A DNA stretch of 64,000 nucleotides from Obelidium mucronatum (taxonomy: Eukaryota; Chytridiomycota; Chytridiomycetes; Chytridiales; Chytriomycetaceae): assembly GCA_025765595.1 (NCBI GenBank), contig JAIVFH010000147.1, positions 1-64,000 on the forward strand, in the 5' to 3' direction. The notes under the pieces were generated by a model. That model was not told where the DNA came from, did not search any database, and was given only the letters and a program-made list of their open reading frames with translations. Of the stretch, positions 58,629 through 64,000 are shown in pieces. Each line of letters begins with the position of its first letter. Within the stretch, counting starts at the first letter, position 1. The position numbers and the translations under genes were made by a program.

Positions 58629-60523
58629 TCAAGCCAGACCGCGTGCTCGGCTCTCTGATTCATACATCACCATCCGCCATAACTTACAAACAAAAACTTC
58701 GGCGTCGACATCAAGAGGCTGGGAAAGATAAATAAATTAGCATTCTCATGGAAAAATGGAATCCAAAAACCTACCCCAGCCAATTCATCCACAAGATACT
58801 TGGCCCCTTTTCGTTTTGTGATTGCAGACATGACAAACTCTACGATATCTGGGTTCTCCTCCCCAAGAGTCTCCACAACTTTTTTCACCACAAAACTGCG
58901 GATTTTGGTTTTAACAATGTCACCACCGCCTTCCAGAAAGTCCCATTTGACATCCCAAGCACAGATTTCATTCACGCCTGTTGGAAGGGACCCGACTAAT
59001 TCTGCAATCGCCTGTTTTCGCTCCTCCATCGTCATAATTCTTCCTACAACAACACCATGACCACCAGCAACTGAATGATACACTTCCTTTTGACGCTCTT
59101 TCATTTCTTGTTCGCGTTCTTGGCGCAGTCTTTCCATTCTTTCCTGCTCCTCTTGCTCTTCCCGCAGCTTCTGTTCTTCAAGAGCGCGTTGTGCAGCCAG
59201 TCTCTCGCGGTCTTCACGCGTTGCCTCCATTTCCTGTGCATGTAATTTCGCAAGCTCTTCATTCTCATTCATGCGGTCTCTGGTATCCTGTTCACGTTCT
59301 CTCCGGAGGATGGGGTTCCGCTTGTGGATCCATCGCGATCTGTCGCGTAAAAACTCTTGTTCGCCGCGCTGGATTTCCACGTCGTCGTCAAAGTCGCGGA
59401 GAAATTCAAATAGTTGGATTCGCAATATTTCCTTCTGGTGAAGGTGGGTTTCTTGTTTCGATGTAGCTGATTCTATGGCACGGATGCGGTTGGCTTCCTG
59501 CCTTTCGAATCGGGACATTCTCTGGCGATTTGGGAGGGGGGGGGGGGGGGGGGGGGGGTTGTCAACATCTTCCAAAACAAAAACTCAACAGTTTACCTCC
59601 ATGTAAGCTTGATGCATCTCCCGTTCTCTCTTTTCAAGTCGTTTGATTTCATCTTCTTCGGTCTCTTCAGTGTACACTCGCTTCTTGCCGCGTGGGGCAG
59701 CAACTGCAGGTTGAGTTGCGTCCGACGAGACTCCAATTGAATTCAAGAAGCGATCCGCGTCGTCTTCTTCTCCGTCCGCTTTCTTTTCTCCGTCAGCACT
59801 GACTTCGGCCTCGTAAAACCCAGTCTCTTTGAGATAGGCATCTACTTTCTCCTGTGCTTCCTTCTCCAGTTCTTCCACCTTGCTCACACCGCCTTCAGCA
59901 ACTAATCCAGCAATCAAATCTATCGCAGTCTTCCGTGCGCCAACGTCAACTTTCACGAGTAGTTTCTTGCCTTTGAGAGAAATCGGGTTTGGAACAAGAG
60001 GGGCTCCAGGTTCGATTCTGCGTTCACGAGCAATTGAATATAGGAGAGTGTGGAGAGACTTTGCTGATTCGAATGTGGCGAATCCAAAGGAAAGTGGTGT
60101 GCCGCTTGTGGATAAAACACGAGTCCAAGTTCTAAGTTCTCCGCAGTTCTATTTACAACAAAACCGGATAGAAAAAAAAGCAAAAACAAGAAGAACAATA
60201 GAGGTTAGATTGTGAAAGCTTTCCTGATTTACTGTGCTTACCTTGAAGAGCGCTTCAAGCCAGTCGTCTTTGATGCCCTCTGAAATATTGCCAATGAATG
60301 CAGTTGTGAGTTTGTCCAGCGATGGATTTGTGTTTGTGGGTGCAGCTGGTGCGGGAACCGCTGGCTTCTCGATTGGAGCAGCATTGGCGCCTTGTTGTGG
60401 GATGAGCTTCATGTGCTGACTCATTGGCGGAGGCATCATTGGCGGCATTCCAATGGGAAAGCCTGGCGGCGCCATGTGCATTTGCGGGTATGGATAGCCT
60501 GCGTTTGGCGGTTGGTTGTACAT
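58629..60523 (-). CDS. RNA-binding protein 25 (RBM25-like), RRM and PWI domains
   Basis: Exons 60523-60242, 60148-59597, 59521-58775 and 58718-58629 encode 556 aa. A Pro/Met-rich leader precedes an RRM (TAFIGNISEGIKDDWL to FGFATFESAKS). Acidic and Arg/Glu-rich coiled segments follow. The C-terminal PWI domain includes WDFLEGGGDIVKTKIRSFV and ends with LDVDAEVFVCKLWRMVMYE. RBM25 acts with U1 snRNP in splice-site choice; yeast Snu71 is a relative. The intron 59522-59596 holds a G23 tract. The start chosen is the second Met in frame; the first (60571) would overlap the divergent SDR gene's start. Confidence 0.9.
59536..59558 (+). repeat. G23 homopolymer in RBM25 intron
   Basis: Twenty-three G residues on the plus strand, reading C23 in the pre-mRNA, inside the 75-nt intron 59522-59596, about 14 nt upstream of the acceptor. 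Confidence 0.9.
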
Positions 60524-60564
60524 TGTTGGATTGTTGGGAGAATAAAAAGAAGCGTTAAATCGAC

Positions 60565-61593
60565 ATGGCACAACCGCTTACTGTGACTAATCTCTTCTCG
60601 GTTCGCGGGAAAGTAGCTTTAGTGACTGGCGGAGGAACCGGGATCGGAAAGAGTGAGTGGGCTAGGTTCTAACTTTGCCTCTGTCCCAATCAACACTGAC
60701 AACACATACTTAGTGATTGCCTCTGCTCTGGCACAGAACGGCGCAAAAGTATACATTGCGTCACGCAAACTGAAAATAGTTCAAGATGCAGCAGCAGAAG
60801 TAAATGCAAACCAGCAAACGAAAGAATCTGGCGGATCTTGCATTGCTCTTCAAGCAGATGTGACTGACAAGGCCAAAACAGATCAACTCGCGAATGAAAT
60901 CAAAAAACGTGAACAGAAACTTCATATCCTTGTGAACAAGTTGAGTGAACGCGGCATATTGGCACCAATCAACTCCACGGTCTTTTAACACCTTGGTAAT
61001 TTCTATAGTGCCGGAATCTCATGGGGTGGAGATCTGTTTGACTTTGATGAAAAGAATGGATGGGATAAACTTCTGGCCGTGAATGTCAAGTCCTTGTTTT
61101 ATTTGACGACCGCGTGAGTCGATAAGTTTATTATTAGTCTGCAATCGTGACCCCCATTATTCATGCTACCAGGTTGATTCCTCTTTTGGAAAAAGATGCA
61201 ACGAATACTGATCCCGGTCGAGTAATCAATATATCGTCCATTGCCAGCATCAGTCCACAGAGTGTTGACGAATCAGGAAACTTCAGCACATATTCTTACA
61301 ACACATCGAAGGCAGCAGTGAATCACTTGACTCGTGTCCTTGGAGCTTCGCTCGCGGAACGTAAAATTACTGTGAACGCAATTGCGCCTGGATATTTTCC
61401 GTCGCGTATGACGCAGGGAATGATTGAATTGGCAGAGGAGAAAATGATACGCGGTCAACCTATGGGGCGGCTCGGAAATAGTGAAGATATGGCAGGATTG
61501 GCTCTTTTTTTGTCGTCCCGTGCATCGGCTCATATTACGGGACAGATTGTAGCAGTGGATGGCGGCTTTTTATTTTCGACAGCAAAGCTGTGA
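60565..61593 (+). CDS. short-chain dehydrogenase/reductase (RhlG-like)
   Basis: Exons 60565-60652, 60714-60939, 61009-61113 and 61173-61593 encode 279 aa. The NAD(P)-binding motif is TGGGTGIGK (residues 21-29), NAG spans a junction, the catalytic Ser lies in ISSIASIS, and YNTSK is the catalytic YxxxK. The C-terminus GQIVAVDGGF is typical of classical SDRs. N-terminal sequence resembles RhlG-type 3-oxoacyl reductases, but the substrate is not certain. The gene diverges from RBM25 with 41 bp between start codons. Confidence 0.87.
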
Positions 61594-61675
61594 AAGAGTG
61601 GCAGCAAATATGATACCAAATTGCTTTTTTAAACTATTCAGAATGCTATTTGTTTGTTTATTTTGGTATACTTTT

Positions 61676-62182
61676 TCAGCCTCTTCTTTCCAAGCGCTTC
61701 CTTTCGATCATAAAACTCATCCCCATGACCTCCACTGAAAATATTTCAGATCTCCAACGAAAGTATTCAGAATTATAGCATATTGAGCAGGCATCTATTC
61801 GCACAATCCTTTCTATTCCCTTCCTCCTTCGGTAAATCCATTTGCATTTGTTGGGACAGCACCAACGAGATTCCCACTCTTCTTCAAGCATTTCATAATA
61901 TTCGTATAGCTCTTCTTGTGACCAGTTTTCTTCCACATTACACTCCTCGCACAGATTCGATATTCGATTCACGGCTGCAGGGTGATTACAGGCAAACCCG
62001 CACTTCCTGCATGTATAATGCCCGTCGTGAGATCCGTGAAATTTTTTGCACAGACGACACACGGTTTCTGGTAGGTATGATGCGATTTTGTAGAGCAGAT
62101 CGAACGGTGTGTTCTGGGGAAATACTTCAAAGAGAAGGCTTTGGATATGGCGATGCGATTTCGGTACCACTTTCCTCCACAT
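61676..62182 (-). CDS. Cys-rich zinc-binding protein, copy 1
   Basis: 168 aa, intronless, starting at the Met of MWRKVVPK; an in-frame Met three codons upstream (62191) is an alternative. An F-box-like helix (FDLLYKIASYLPE) comes first. A Cys array follows: CRLCKKFHG, YTCRKCGFAC, NLCEECNVEENW, then WCCPNKCKWIYRRRKGI. This suggests cross-brace zinc binding. It is a tandem paralogue of the gene at 62417-62980. No known family is recognised. Confidence 0.66.
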   Translation of the reverse strand: MWRKVVPKSHRHIQSLLFEVFPQNTPFDLLYKIASYLPETVCRLCKKFHGSHDGHYTCRKCGFACNHPAAVNRISNLCEECNVEENWSQEELYEYYEMLEEEWESRWCCPNKCKWIYRRRKGIERIVRIDACSICYNSEYFRWRSEIFSVEVMGMSFMIERKRLERRG

Positions 62183-62416
62183 GTTTTTCAATGTTCAATT
62201 TCACTTGATTTTTGATCGCTAGTAGCTCTGAGTCTATATACTTTCATTGAGCATTTGGCCGCAAGTGTGGTCAAGTCAACGAAAATTGAATCCCATCAAA
62301 ATCATGGTGGCATGTATTCCGCGTTTTGTTTTTGACCGTGTTTGAACAAGTATTTAATTCGTCTAACAGAACCCATATTTTTTTTCAAATATAATATACT
62401 CTAATATATATTGTGT

Positions 62417-62980
62417 TTATTTTATTTTTGGTCGGGTTAAGCGATAACGTTCCGTCAATCGCTTTTTCCCAAGCTCTTCCTTTCGATCATAAAACTCATC
62501 CCCAAGATCTCCATTGAGCACGGGGTCAAATCTCCAGCAAAAGAATACCGGCTCTTTCGTTTCGGCATACTTTTCATTGGATGTTGGGCACATGTCTAGT
62601 TGCGTGATACTTGCTATTCCCTTCCTGCGTCGGCACACCCCTGTACAACTACATCTCAACCGGCGCTCCATTGAATCAAAAAACATGTTTTGATACTCGT
62701 ACCATTCCTCCAATGTCCAATTTTCCCTCACATTGCAATCATCGCAAAGATACAGATCAAGCACCCTATGCAACGCCCATTTTTCGCAAGACTGGTTACA
62801 ATTCTTGCATTTATAACGGCCTTGAGATCCGTGGACGGTTTTACAGTGTTTACATGGCGTTTGTGGAAGGTGGCTTGCGATTTGAAGGACTAGCTCGTTG
62901 GGTAATTGATGTGGAGAAAGGACTTGAAGAAGCAGATCGAGAACAAGGAGGCTGGATTTCCGTTCTACTTTTGTCCACAT
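62417..62980 (-). CDS. Cys-rich zinc-binding protein, copy 2
   Basis: 187 aa, intronless. It shares the plan of copy 1: an F-box-like start (LPNELVLQIASHLPQ), CKHCKTVHGSQGRYKCKNC, YLCDDCNVRENWTLEEW, and CSCTGVCRRRKGI, with FYDRKEELGKKRL near the end. All Cys pairs are conserved between copies although much else differs, so zinc binding is probably under selection. Function unknown; an SCF adaptor role is possible from the N-terminal motif. Confidence 0.66.
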   Translation of the reverse strand: MWTKVERKSSLLVLDLLLQVLSPHQLPNELVLQIASHLPQTPCKHCKTVHGSQGRYKCKNCNQSCEKWALHRVLDLYLCDDCNVRENWTLEEWYEYQNMFFDSMERRLRCSCTGVCRRRKGIASITQLDMCPTSNEKYAETKEPVFFCWRFDPVLNGDLGDEFYDRKEELGKKRLTERYRLTRPKIK

Positions 62981-63216
62981 TTGTTTTGATCTTGTTTTTT
63001 CTGTTTTTTCTACCAGGTTTTATCTTGCTAAGTTGCTTTTATTTTTCAGTGCAGGGAAGCCGCATTGATGTGGTCAAGTATACGTTCAACAGAAAAAAAA
63101 CTCTCTGTGAGAAGACTGCGTTTCTCAAATCGGTCCCCTTTCATTATCTACGTTCTTGAGGGATCAAAAATCCATGTTTCAAGCCCACTCCAATAATTGG
63201 ATAAATACAAATTTAT

Positions 63217-64000
63217 TTATTCATTCATTGGTTTTCGGAACTTGCCTTGCATCCAAACACGGTACATTTTGATCTGCCTGGATCGATTGACAAGTAGTCT
63301 TCGATCGACCACATTCTGAATAGTCTCGAAGCGAGCAAAAAACTGGCCAACTTCTTCTTGGGTGAAAAAGTAGACTTGCGTTCCATCACCGCGAATGTAA
63401 AAGTTTTCATCCAAGAGTCGTCCCTTTTTGAACCGCAACTGCGCCATATCGTACCGACCATAATCTTGACACAAACTCGAAATTTAGCATCCCCCCATCT
63501 TTTAGAATCTTTCAAAAATGGCTTGACTCTACCTCGGAACAAGCAAATACCACCGGGTTTCAGGATGTTGTATATATTCTCAGCAGCTTGATTCCAATCA
63601 CGAGGATTCAGGGCGCTCAATACGAAAATGCAGACACAGATATCCACACTGCCTGGTGGAATTTCGGGTGGAACTCCACCTTTTGAAGTTATATCGTACA
63701 CAAATGATTTGCATTGGGTTTCGTTGTAGGCGGGATTGTTCTTGACAACTTCCACAGCAGTTGACGAGAAATCAGCAGCATAGACAAACATGGACGGGTC
63801 TTCAGCCAATAGAGGAAACGCCTAAGATAAAAAATGAAAAGCATCAAGATTGGAATGGCTCAATCACAAAAAAACGATGACCCACAGTATTTCCAGCACC
63901 ACATCCAATTTCAAAAACCGTTTTCCTAGATCCATCAGCATTGCTAGATGAGGAGCCATCAACGGGTTTAAACAGCTCAGGAAACTCCTGCTTAAGCCAG
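63217..64000 (-). CDS. tRNA N3-methylcytidine methyltransferase (METTL2/Trm140-like), 5' end outside window
   Basis: The gene is cut by the right edge of the window. Visible exons are 64000-63886 (partial), 63821-63533 and 63464-63217. The product starts [10 protein letters not shown], has the SAM motif [11 protein letters not shown], the acidic loop [43 protein letters not shown], then [16 protein letters not shown] and [19 protein letters not shown]. These segments are typical of METTL2/6/8 and yeast Trm140 C-terminal domains, which methylate C32 of some tRNAs. Whether an actin-binding N-terminus exists lies outside the window. Confidence 0.9.

Noticed and set aside
60005..60020. tRNA B-box-like string GGTTCGATTC
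   Set aside because: It lies within the RBM25 coding exon and no cloverleaf can be drawn around it.
60524..60571. Upstream Met (60571) for the RBM25 gene
   Set aside because: It would overlap the start codon of the divergent SDR gene, while the next Met fits the Pro/Met-rich RBM25 leader.

Overview
The window is nuclear DNA of a fungus. Almost every gene is broken by short GT-AG introns (mostly about 42-110 nt), and there is a U6 spliceosomal snRNA. The gene content is fungal: kynurenine-pathway 3-hydroxyanthranilate dioxygenase, TIM44, a Stf2-like hydrophilin, Yop1-type ER-shaping proteins, SulP sulfate permeases and DHA2 drug transporters. A Brp/Blh-type beta-carotene dioxygenase (retinal synthesis), several F-box families and cysteine-rich secreted proteins suggest an early-diverging, possibly zoosporic (chytrid-like) lineage. 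That placement is inference from gene content, not a sequence match.

Layout. 0-5 kb: HAAO, then two related C2H2 transcription factors on the minus strand. 5-12.3 kb: the Brp/Blh gene, an F-box protein, and a tail-to-tail pair of amino-acid/choline permeases of which the right copy is broken. 12.7-17.8 kb: two SulP sulfate transporters; a third, nearly identical to the second, lies inverted at 30.7-32.8 kb. 17.9-28.2 kb: TIM44, an F-box/WD40 protein, U6 snRNA, glucose-6-phosphate isomerase, and a DEAH helicase whose single intron is packed with GC-rich palindromes. 28.4-34.7 kb: three secreted Cys-rich proteins around the third SulP gene. 34.9-44.5 kb: a Yop1-like protein, an F-box/LRR protein, a zinc-finger factor, an F-box-like protein, and a divergent membrane-protein/OTU-protease pair. 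44.6-49.3 kb: phosphoglucomutase and an MFS transporter. 49.3-54.3 kb: a visibly duplicated region with an MsrB-like gene, two F-box/propeller paralogues and debris of further copies. 54.3-64 kb: a REEP/DP1 protein, a DUF676 lipase, an Stf2-like protein, a DUF962/Mpo1-like protein, RBM25, an SDR, two Cys-rich paralogues, and a tRNA m3C methyltransferase cut by the window edge.

Recurring themes: local gene duplication with intron loss and decay; long pure A/T or G homopolymers, several inside introns; divergent gene pairs with only 26-56 bp between start codons; and genes whose 5' parts are far richer in G+C than the rest. Exon coordinates below were deduced by eye from splice signals and reading-frame phase; exon lengths were checked for frame consistency but no transcript data were available.
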